DNA of 64,000 nt. It comes from Limnanthes douglasii subsp. nivea. Lineage: Eukaryota > Streptophyta > Magnoliopsida > Brassicales > Limnanthaceae. Positions 51,114-61,031 of this stretch are shown piece after piece. The stretch lies in NCBI GenBank assembly GCA_036936605.1, contig JAUPFV010000001.1, positions 343,367,081 through 343,431,080 on the forward strand, written 5' to 3'. Under the pieces are notes generated by a model. The model saw only the letters and a list, made by a program, of their open reading frames with translations, did not search any database and was not told the DNA's origin. The stretch's first letter is position 1. The number at the start of each line of letters is the position of its first letter. The position numbers were made by a program, and so were the translations under genes.

Positions 51114-51289
51114 ACCCTTTTTGCATTACCAACTTGTACAAAAATGTTACCTCTATAATCCATTCTCTGAATTAGTAAGCTAGGATTGTGAGTGACATGG
51201 TGAGTTGCTCTTGAGTCACTATGCCAGCCATTTTTATTGTTTGACTTTTTAGTTACCATATATGAATCAAGTTGTTTTGATCTTTATTA

Positions 51290-51685
51290 TTATGAATCTG
51301 TGGATAACAGTCCCATGGCATATAGACATTCTCTTTGGTAACAAGTTGGAGCAACATTTCCATACTTTCCACATAGCTGGCAGGTTGGTTTGTTTGGGCT
51401 AAACCTTCCTCTTCTGCCCCTGTAAGTATTATTACCTATACTTATGTAGTTAAATGACCTACCCTTATAGCTACGACGATAGTTGTTGAAGTTGTTTTGT
51501 TTTACTATAACTTGACTTTTGTTATGCGGCTTACAGTCACCCTTATTGTTAGAATTGGTAGAGGTTAGGTTCATATTTATCATAGAATTTTGTATGTTTA
51601 ATAGTTGTTCTAGCCTGCTTTTAAAGATTAGAAGGAAAGTTTGCAGGTCTACCCAAGTGAGCACTTCTTTTTCAGTTAGACTCAA
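51290..51685 (-). pseudogene. Copia B gag relic
   Basis: Ends with an Arg/Asn/Gly-rich region and a zinc knuckle of the form C-x2-C-x4-x-x4-C (CQLCGKYGNVAPTC), in which the usual His is Asn. Upstream gag sequence is broken by stops up to the primer-binding site. Confidence 0.75.
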
Positions 51686-52228
51686 AACTATAAGTGTATA
51701 ATCGGGAATCTAGACTAGTCAGCACTTACGACAGTAGGTCATCCATAGTAAATGCATGTATAACTATGACTAAATTTTATGAGATAGCCTTCATCTTGGT
51801 TAGGTAATCATTCATATTGGACTCTATTTTTCTGGTCCTTTGGAATTATTCTTTGAAATATGGGACTCTTAATTTTTTTTAGAGTTAGATAGTTTGAGCA
51901 CAACTTCCCAAAGTTCTTTGGCCGATTACGGCAATCTCGAGAATCATGGTTGTGAACAACCATGTAAGCAACAAATTGTCTTTGGACAACCAATCTTCAT
52001 ATACTTGATTTTCAGCAATATTACATGTATATTCTTTTAGCACCGTAGGAGGAAAATATCATAGCTTTATATAGAAGAAAAATTAGTTTATCCAACTTGA
52101 GATTTTTGCTGGTATTGCTCAATTGAATCATTTGTGATTTGTTATTCATGTTGGTTTCAGGTACAAAGCACTCAGAGACTGCTGAATCATATTAGAAGGA
52201 ATGAGAGTATGTGTTGGCCACCGAATTA

Positions 52229-52240
52229 GCTCTAATATCA
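52229..52240 (-). other. primer-binding site of Copia B
   Basis: On the minus strand TGATATTAGAGC, a two-base variant of the standard Copia site TGGTATCAGAGC, directly next to the 5' LTR. Confidence 0.75.
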
Positions 52241-52642
52241 AGATAGAAACAAGGCAAATCAAGAATCAAATATGTAAATCTTTTATTGAATTTTTGGAAT
52301 AAGTGTTACAACTCTCTTCCAATATGTAGAAGAGTTCAGTTTGTTAATTATGTTACAACTCTTTTTTATTAGTTACAAGACCTGAATTATGTTGTTTGTA
52401 GTATATTAGTTTTAGGTTTGAGAGACTTAATAGAATTGGTCATGGGCTTGAACCGGATGCAACCCATAACCTAAACTATATAAATGAAAGTCTATTGTTT
52501 GATTGAGACAAAAATTATCGCCTTATGTCACTAACTCTTCTTCCTATCATTCACAGCCACCAACATTTCTTCTTATTCTTCAACCTTATGCTCCATCTTC
52601 ACTTTTTCTTCTCCACCCTTAGGTTGAATTTTTATTCTAACA
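52241..52642 (-). repeat. 5' LTR of Copia B
   Basis: On the minus strand it starts TGTTAGAATAAAAATTC. It aligns with the 3' LTR over blocks such as TTTGTTAATT and TTGAGAGACTTAATAGAATT (plus-strand orientation). It borders the primer-binding site at 52240. Confidence 0.8.
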
Positions 52643-52770
52643 ATAGAAATATCAAAAGTTCTAATTAGGTTTATTGTAATAAAAAAATGAGACATCTCAC
52701 AATTACAATCGTTGGATTTACTTAAATTTAAAATTTGTCTAAATTAGAGAATTTACAATAGATATGCTAA
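52643..52770. repeat. MCTP upstream segment, diverged copy 3, right part
   Basis: Contains TTCTAATTAGGTTTATTGTA, ATAAAAAAATGAGAC and CGTTGGATTTAC, matching the 33415-33470 and 38570-38640 parts of the other copies. It is separated from the left part at 46640-47050 by Copia B. Confidence 0.5.
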
Positions 52771-54152
52771 ACCATGTATTAAAATTTTAATTCCTCTATG
52801 AATGTAATTGTTTTATATATAATATGTGATCAGATCAGGAATTTGATGTTTTTATTTCTCGAGACGAAATGCTATTTTTCTCAAGAGCTAGTCCTTTGTA
52901 GTCCGACTTATCTCTTAATTTGACTAAAACTTTGTGAATAAAATTCGGATACTATGGATTCTAAATAATATAAAATGGATCTTAATTTTCTTTTGTACTG
53001 CAAATGCAATATCAATACTTTGACAGTGAATATAGTCGTTCGGTGATTTACCGACAAATGCTTACTTTATAGTTATTGATGCAAACACTTCGTACAAAGC
53101 TCTCGTGGAAATCTTACATATAGTGACGTGACGTGTTAAATTTACTTTTTAGTTAGAATATTAAAAAATATACTCCAAGCAACATGTTAAATTAGATGTT
53201 AGTTATCATGTCAATAATTTGTTGTTAATTCCCCTATTAAGTTTTGAGAGTGACTTAATATGTAATGCATTTTTTTCCACTTCCAATTATCTTCCTTAAC
53301 CATATTTTTTAAGATATGTACATACTCTAACAAGTTCCTAAAATCACTCGTGTAAACATGTTAAATCACATGTTCGTTAAAAAAAGTTAATACATTTGTT
53401 AAGTTTGGATAGTCATTTAATAAAGTCACGTCATCATTTGTTTTACTATATCTTTCACATTTTTATCATTTTCAGATAAACTATGTCATACAACCGTAGT
53501 AGTCTATTTTTTCGATTTTTTATATTTTGGTAGATATTTAGGTTAGAATTTCTGATTTTAAAAAATTCGATTTTGGTATGGTTTGAGTTGTCATTTTGTT
53601 GATTTGATAACCTAGTATTGTAAGTGAGTTATGGATCAATGTTTTTTTGTTTGAATTTGTGTAGAAAGGTGCATGAATTTGTGTTTTTAGGGTTTTAGAC
53701 GTCTGAGTTGCTCTGATACATGTTCGTCGTACGACGAAGGGTCTATCCCGAACCTTCATGCTACTGAGCAACCCAAATTTTCATATTTATTATGATTTAA
53801 AAAAATCTGATTAGATAATAGATATAAAGAAAAAAAATGGAAACAAATAATTCTACTTAATTCTATAAAAAAACTTAAATGACTTTAAAAACTAAATAGT
53901 GGATAATAGATACCCAATAATTCTTCTCCGCTATAATAAATAACCAATAATTTTGAAACAAAATAATTCTTCGTATATCTTTTTAATTTAAAATTATTTA
54001 AAATTTCAAAATTAATTTTTATATAATATTACATATTTTAATATTTTGTAATATTATCGTAAAATTAATTAAAATTAACTGCTTATAATTATCATTAAAA
54101 TATGGTAAAAATTATATAATATATTATTAATCATTTAAAATCTTTTTTTTAA
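52771..54152. other. AT-rich spacer
   Basis: No gene, repeat array or element end recognised. A 77-codon minus-strand open frame at 53538-53771 has no recognisable similarity. The last nine bases before 54153 (TTTTTTTAA) would be the left target duplication of MULE-B, but the right copy is outside the window. Confidence 0.5.
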
Positions 54153-54301
54153 GGGAAATGACACACTAAGTACTTTTTAACCAAACCTATTACAACCTAG
54201 TACCCAAAAATGGGTTAATGCTCACTTAATACCCATCTCATTAAACATATCCACTTCTAATACCTTTTCTTTTTTTAATACCAAGATTACCCTCAACCTA
54301 G

Positions 54302-54310
54302 TATATAAGG
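54302..54310 (+). promoter_or_regulatory. TATA-like box in left terminal region of MULE-B
   Basis: TATATAAGG about 150 bp inside the element, matching the position of TATATAAG at 39071 in MULE-A. Probable core promoter of the transposase gene; a long leader with CT-rich DNA follows. Confidence 0.5.
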
Positions 54311-55009
54311 TTGATTTGTGAAAAAAAGGGCCCCTTTTAGCTTCAGCACCTTCTTAATTACTTTTGAATTTTGAATTTTGAATTTATTAGCCCCTTTCTC
54401 TCTCCTCTCTCCTAACCTAACAAACAACCCATTTTTCAAGAACGTCTCTTCATTTCAAAAAACCACGGCTGATCCCACCACCTCCGGCGACACTGTTGAA
54501 CCACCATTTACCTTACGTAACCACCGACGATCCATATAATCTCCTTTTCAGATTGTTCCGATCACCGGCGAGTTTCAGAATTCCGGTTTGACGTCGTCAG
54601 TTTCATCCAGAGTCTCCTACCTCCGATTTTGCACCGTCTCAGCCTCCTAGCTTCGATTTTGCACTGTATCTCAGCCTCCTTGACCACCGTATCTCAGCCT
54701 CATAACAACTGATTTAAGTTTCGAAATCGTAGCCAAAAACGGTACATCTTTCAGGTCAGTAACAGAGCTGAGTTTTTAGTTTCAAAATCGTTTTCCATTT
54801 TCGAAATCGATTCTAGACTCTCATATAATGTACGTTAATTGCAGGAAACTTATTACCATCTGCTTCTGCTCAATTCAAAGCATCCAAACCAGCTCCGATC
54901 ACATTCCGGTGAGTAATTTCATTTTTCCACCTCTGTTTTGAACCCTGATATTTATATGGTTACACTTTGCGATTTGTCGCCTGCAATTGTATGCTTGATG
55001 TTGCTAGAT

Positions 55010-55370
55010 CACTGCATAGACCCTGATAGGTTAGATGTGTTTGTTGATTAAACCTGACAGCATACATCCTGATATCTTAGTTATGACATGTTGCTATATG
55101 TGTTGATAAATAGACCATGACTCCATATACCCTTATAGTTTAGGTACGCGATATTGCTATATGTTTCAAACCATTTCCTCTTGCTGCATACACCCTTATA
55201 TGTTAGCTATAATAGGTTGATATATGTGTTGGAAACCAGACCAACAGTCTATATACCCTGATAGTTTAGGTATGACGGTTTGCTATTTGTGTTGAAAATA
55301 GACCACGATGCATATACGCTGATATGTTAGTTACAGGATATTGCTATATATGTTATAATATCAGTAACAC
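55010..55370. repeat. ~63-bp tandem repeats in the MURA leader of MULE-B
   Basis: About five imperfect units, each with TGATAGTTTAGGTATGA or similar, TTGCTATATGTGTTG and CCATATACCC. They lie just upstream of the transposase start. Confidence 0.8.
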
Positions 55371-55433
55371 ATTCAGTTGTTCTACACCAACGATAAACAA
55401 ACTAACCATAACTCCTATAATTCAGGGTACACA

Positions 55434-57814
55434 ATGTCTAAACCAAGAGTGTGCATTTTCAAATTTGGTACCAAAACAGGTATTGTTCCGCTGTCCGAAT
55501 TCGAAAACTTCGAGTCATTCCAACAGTACGTTGAGCAAACATGGCAAAGACTTGTTAGAGGAAACTACAGCATTACGTACTCTTGCGGTGCTCAGAATAA
55601 TTGTATTTTTAATAAGGAGACCGATTTCATTGGGTTGGAATGTTACCTCGATGTTGAGCGTTTGAAGAGTGTTAGTTTTCTTATCGAAGAACACGTTGCT
55701 GATAAAGGCTCCGCCGTTAAACGTAAACAACCCGTTCAACTGTTCGAAGAATCCTCTCACATGCAACAAACCAGCGGTGAAAGCAGTACCTGTTTGGCCA
55801 TTACAACCCCCAAAAAAAGACATCTAGCTACAGCGGGATGGGCAGAAGCTATCATCGGTGTTGGACAGTCATTTCCAGACGGTGCTCAAGGTCTGAGGTT
55901 ATCCTTATCCCGTTATGCATTAGAGAACGGTTTTGCGTTTAGGTATATGCACAATACCTTTAACAAGATCACCGTTTATTGTGTAAACAAATATTCGGAT
56001 GGCTGCAAATGGAGGCTTTACGCTTCTGTTGATTCTAAGACCGGTATGATGACAATTAAAAGATTTTTCAGTACCCACACGTGCAGTCCCGTATTCACAA
56101 AGAAGAAAAGCAGGCACCTGTCGTCCGATTTGATTGCTGATGAGATTCACGATTCTCTACGGAACAGCCATTCCGTAACAGCTAAGACTATACAGTCCAC
56201 CATCAAGCAAGACTACGGTTTAGACGTTTCATATCGTCTATCTTGGAATGCGTTGGAGAAGACCCGTCGCGTTGTATTTGGAGATAGCAATACCTCTTTC
56301 AGATTGCTAAAACCATACTTCAAGAGGCTAAAGAGTCGTGACATCACTACGGACTGTCATCTGGATTTGGCTCCCGACAATGTTTTCCGTCGCTGTTTTA
56401 TAGCGTTTGGGGCATGTCTTCAGGGTTTCCATTCGTGCCGCCCTCTACTATACGTTGACGGAACGCACCTAACAGGGAAGCATGGTGGCGTGTTGCTTTC
56501 AGTAGTGGCAAACGATGGAAACAACGGTCAGTACATGTTTCAATATACATTTATTCTGATAAATATGTTTGCATATGTTGCGATTTAATAAGACTGTCTG
56601 ATAGTTTGGATTACATACTCTGGTTTTTTAGTTATTACTGATTGCTAGCTTGGGAGGCTCTGTCTGATAGATTAAGTTACATGGACTGTTCTTCGTTTAC
56701 TATTACACAGTCGAGCTCAACATCGTTCTGTTACTGTAGTTCTGTTTTTAAGATACATTTTCCCACCGCAGGTCTTTTCCCCGTAGCTTTTGGTATATTT
56801 GGTAGTGAAGACTCGGACAACTGGTTTTGGTTTTTGGAAAATATAAAACCTCATCTGTTAGGGCGCCAAATAACTTTCATTTCAGACCGCCATGCTGGTA
56901 TTATTAGCGCTGTCGCAACTCTTTATCCTACTGACTACCACGCTTATTGAATCTTCCATCTCATCCAGAACTTGAATAAAGCTCTTGAACACATAAAAAG
57001 AGTCTACAAACAAGATATGCTAGTGATGTTTAAGAGCTGTGCTTATGCCCCTACGGTGGATCTTTTTAATGAACGTTATGGTCAGTTTTTGCGCCAAGGC
57101 GGTAAGCGTATTGAAAACTTCGTAAGGAATCTGGCCCCAGAAAAATGGGCTCAGGCATATGTCAAAGGCAAACGGTATGGGGCGATGGCATCAACCGCTG
57201 TTGAGTCATTCAATGGCCAGATTAAAAAGTTGTGCCATCTGCCTATAGTTGAATTAATCGACCGGATTAGAGCTCTCTTGATGACTCAAATGTCTCGACG
57301 TTTAGGGGAAGGCCAAAGTTGGAATACACATTTGTGCCCCGAGTTTGACAAGATGTTCAAAGAGAATGTACAATCCAGTCGGACATGGTTAGTTCGCAAG
57401 TCTTCTGCCGCTTTTTTTGAGGTTTTATCGGACCCAGTCATGGTGGTCAACATACTGGATTTCAAATGCACATGCGGCTCTTGGCAGCAAGAATGTTTCC
57501 CATGCGCTCATGCGTTGGCTGCAATTGCATCTATAAATGAGGATCCTATGACGTTGGTTGAGCCGTTCTTCACTACCCAAAATTACCTGTCCAGCTATTC
57601 ATTTAACATACCGGCTATAACAGAGTTTGGTGAATCCAGTAGCGCAGATTGTGATGGAGAGCCCTTGGTGCTGCCCCATAACGTTAAAAGGCGACCCGGG
57701 CGTCCGAGGAAGAAGCGTATTCCATCAAGAGGCGAAGTTTCCAGCAGCCAGTCCCGTTGTGGTCGATGTTTAAAATCGGGGCATAATAAGAGGTCATGTG
57801 ATGCTCCGTTCTAA
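55434..57814 (+). pseudogene. MURA transposase of MULE-B, one in-frame stop
   Basis: Two exons, 55434-56526 and 56772-57814, GT-AG with matching phase, 712 codons including the final stop. The ATG at 55434 starts MSKPRVCIFKFG. A MuDR-type DNA-binding segment lies at about residues 150-215 (YALENGFAFRYMHNTFNKI). The MULE transposase core follows, with putative DDE residues Asp342 (YVDGTHL), Asp403 (SDRHAG) and Glu509 (STAVESFNG). A SWIM zinc finger begins at about residue 597 (CTCG, then CFPCAHALAA), then an AT-hook-like RRPGRPRKKR and a final zinc knuckle CGRCLKSGHNKRSC. The only defect seen is a TGA at 56948-56950 (codon 424), where MULE-A has a Cys codon. It would cut and paste the element if translated whole; as it stands it lacks the catalytic Glu. 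Confidence 0.9.
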
Positions 57815-57848
57815 ACATTATTTACCTACTTTTTTGTAACATTTTACA

Positions 57849-58640
57849 TCTCAAAGATAAGCACTCCTTATCTTTCGACTTACGTTTTGTACACTTTTAA
57901 TGTTGACATGTTCCATGTCTGTTTCTTCATGACTCTGATATCTATTCAGGATTACTTTGCTATCTATGATGTTATACTCTGATAGCAACTCCATTCATCA
58001 TTGATAGATTCTGGATTTTGCTTGTAACAGATACATCGAAGTATGTTTTTGATATGGGTTTACATCCATCTGATACTTTAGTTACATTTGTTATAGATGT
58101 ACTTCAAATCTTTCATGCCATATTCATCTCAACGATAAGCACTTCTTGTATCTCGAATTATGTTTTGTACCCTTATATAATTGACACGTACCATTTCTGT
58201 TTGTTACATGCTCTGATATCTACCGCTGTATACATTGCTATCTATGCTGCTACCCTCTGATATCCACTATTTTCGACATTGATAGTTTCCGGATTTCGCA
58301 TCTAACAGATACATCAAAACATGTTTTCTGTTTTGTTTTGCATCCATCTGATATTTTACTTACATTTGTTATACATGTACTTAAAATCATTCATCCCTGA
58401 TTCATCTCAAAGATAAGTACTCCATGTATCTCGCCTTATGTTTTGTACCCTTATATAAATGACAAGTACCATATCTGTTTGTTATAGACTCTGATATCTA
58501 TCCCTGTATACATTGCTATCTATGCTGCTACCATCTGATATCCACTATATTCAACATTGATAGTTTCTGGATTTCGCATCTAACAGATACAACCAAGAAA
58601 CTTTTGTCTTCTTCGGTTTACATCCATCTGCTATTTGTTA
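57849..58640. repeat. ~277-bp tandem repeats downstream of MURA in MULE-B
   Basis: Units start near 57849, 58125 and 58402, each with ATCTCAAAGATAAGCACT, TGTACCCTTATATAA, CTGATATCTA and ACAGATACATC words. Nearly three copies, noncoding. Confidence 0.8.
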
Positions 58641-59100
58641 ACACTCTGTTGTGTATTCGTGTATACATTGCTATCTATGCTGTAATACTCTGATATCTAC
58701 TGTATTCAACCTTGCTATCTATGTTTACATCTTATACATTAGGTCTACATTGTCTGTTCTTTTAATGTTACCATTACTCTGATATCTTAGTGTTCATAGA
58801 TTGCGATTCTGTGAAATAACTGCAAATAAAACTGCTACCTTCAACTGCACCATATCATACCATATCATACCAGTTTAAGCTAGAGAAGGGAACATGCAAT
58901 GAAACGTTAACATTAAAATCATGCACTGCTACAGAGATTCGGAAAGTGCCATAAACCATAAATTATCCAACCCTGTCAAAAAAAGAGTCTACTACACAGG
59001 GTTGGTCACACTAACAGTCCAAAAAAAACCATAAACAAACAGACGAAAAAAACAAAACATAAACCTAAAGTGCCATGAAACTACATCTCTATGTTCTAGC

Positions 59101-59502
59101 CTAGTCAGAGGATTCTCCATCAGATATTTCCTCCTCTTCTTCTTCTTCTTCTTCTTCTTCTTCTTCTTCTTTATCTTCCTCATCTTCTTCGTCGTCAGAG
59201 GCCTCGTCGTCTGCCTCTTCAGAATCATCCTCGTCTTCTTCTGCCCACTTGCTGCTGCTCCTGTGTCTCTTCCTTTTTGGCAGTTTTTCATCCTCAGAAA
59301 GATAACTGTCGTCCATGGACCAAGAATCCCATGATCCATAAGGGTCTTCTTGGTCCTCAGACCAGACCGACCAGTCATCTTCTTCGTCAGAGGATTACTC
59401 CGACGTTGTTGTACGCTTGTAGGCCTTGTTACATGCGTAGTCGTCAGAGGACCACCAGTCGTCGCCGGACTGGTGTGGGGAGAAGGGTGATGAAGGTACC
59501 AT
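59101..59502 (-). pseudogene. acidic-tail protein gene of MULE-B, one in-frame stop
   Basis: On the minus strand an ATG at 59502 opens a 134-codon frame (stop included) rich in Ser, Asp and Trp, with a single TAA at 59395-59397, then DDWSVWSEDQEDPYGSWDSW, a short basic patch KLPKRKRHR, and a long Glu/Asp tract ending GESSD. The basic patch followed by an acidic tract suggests a nuclear, possibly chromatin- or histone-binding protein, but no domain is recognised. MULE-A has a gene with a similar acidic end in the same place and orientation. It could also be a C-terminal part of a longer gene. Confidence 0.5.
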
Positions 59503-59679
59503 GGTAGAAGGAGCAGTGGTTTGAACTTAGGGTAGAGGTTCTGGTTTTTTTTTCTTTTGCAGGTAAGTTTGTGAGGAATAGGTTGACATATGACCCTCTT
59601 TTTATAGCAAAACCCAGCACCCAATGCTGAGTCCCATTAAGCAACCATATTTTCTTTGACAACTTTAATGGCACACGTA

Positions 59680-60555
59680 TATTAAATGAATGTAATCATT
59701 CTACTTCATCTACCCATTGTCTTTTCAAGTTCAAACTAACCAATGGTTTTAACACATTAACTTCTAAGGAGTAATGTGTGTGGTTAAAAGTCCTTTCAAC
59801 AAATTAATTGCATTTATCTACCAATAACCATGTTGTGCAGTCCATATATATATATATTTCGTGCATCACTAACCTGTTATATGATATTTACGAGTAATTT
59901 CAATGGTAGCTAAATTCTATTAAAAAATTAAAACCTATTTGGTCTAGCTATTTTGTCTGAACGATATCTAAAAATACAGTGTATGGTTCGTAACCAAATT
60001 TTTTATAAATTATGATATGTTTCGCACTACGATATTTGCTTGCTTAACCCCAGATAGATCCTTCCTTAAACCCAGATAGACAATTTTGTAAACATTGATA
60101 GTTCTTCTTATATATGCATTAAATGAATGTAATCATTCTAGTTCATCTACCCATTGTCTTTTCAAGTTCAATATAACCAATGATTTTAACACATTAACTT
60201 CTAATGAGTAATTGGTGTGGTTAAAAGTCCCGTCCAAAAATTAATTGCATTCATCAACCAATAACCATATTGTGCAGTCCATATATATATATATTTTTCG
60301 TGCATCACTAACCTGTTATATGATATTTACGAGTAAGATTCAGTGGTAGATAAATTATATTTAAAATTTATAACCTATTTGGTCTAGCTATTTTGTCTGA
60401 ACGATATCTAAAACTGTACTATATTGTTGGTAACCATAAATTTTATAACTTACGATATGTTTCGCACTACGATATTTGCTTTCTTAAACCCAGGTAGACT
60501 CTTCATTGAACCCAGATAGATAAACTGGTAGAAATTGCTATTTCTTTTTATATAG
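59680..60555. repeat. ~437-bp tandem duplication in MULE-B
   Basis: 59680-60115 and 60117-60555 are copies of one another; both contain AATGAATGTAATCATTCTA, CATCTACCCATTGTCTTTTC, a short TA run, ATTTCGCACTACGATATTTG-like words and CCAGATAGA. No gene inside. Confidence 0.85.
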
Positions 60556-61031
60556 GCATTATCAGTAGTAATAGTAGAGATATACTGCCCATAGATGAAA
60601 TTGATTCATGCAAGTAATGGTGTATATGCCAAGGTAGTTTATAAATATATTTGGCCTGCATATTTATTTTAGTATACATCTGCTTTAAAATGCATTTCTT
60701 ATATATCTACATACACCACCTCATTATTTTTCTGATAGTTAACAAATTAGACATTGATAGATATTTGCTTCAAGCCTGATAGTTAATAATAAAAACTTTG
60801 CGAACGACTTGAATAATACTATGAAAGGTAACAACATATCTAAATTAGTAGGATACAACACTGAATGCTGTAACAGTGATGTGAAAAAGTGCGTTTACAT
60901 GTAAATTTTCTACTACAAACATAAATCATAGAAGTTTGTCTAATTCACCCATTGCTAATCTATGCGAAAAATACAAATGGGTACCAAAAAATCAATTACA
61001 TACTACCAACGTTTGTTTGTGTTACGATCGT
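60556..61031. other. spacer at the 3' end of the ULP-like gene
   Basis: AT-rich, no gene seen. It probably contains the 3' untranslated region of the minus-strand ULP-like gene. Confidence 0.5.

Larger units (their letters stand above)
47051..52642 (-). mobile_element. degenerate Ty1/Copia retrotransposon B
   Basis: Minus-strand element with both LTRs: 5' LTR 52241-52642 and 3' LTR about 47051-47957, the latter split by a MITE. Between them, in Copia order, are gag with zinc knuckle, protease/GAG-pre-integrase, integrase, reverse transcriptase and RNase H relics, all interrupted. A primer-binding site lies at 52229-52240, and a purine tract (AGTTTGAGGGGGC on the minus strand) at 47958-47970. 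The LTRs differ at many positions, so the insertion is old. The flanking 5 bp (ATAAA and ATAGA) match at four of five. Confidence 0.85.

Noticed and set aside
53690..53775. GTTCGTCGTACGACGAA palindrome and the overlapping 77-codon minus-strand frame
   Set aside because: The palindrome is short and isolated; the frame has no recognisable similarity and no upstream or downstream exon.
57849..58760. Short open frames in the 277-bp repeat region of MULE-B
   Set aside because: They come from the repeat units and are not conserved between units.
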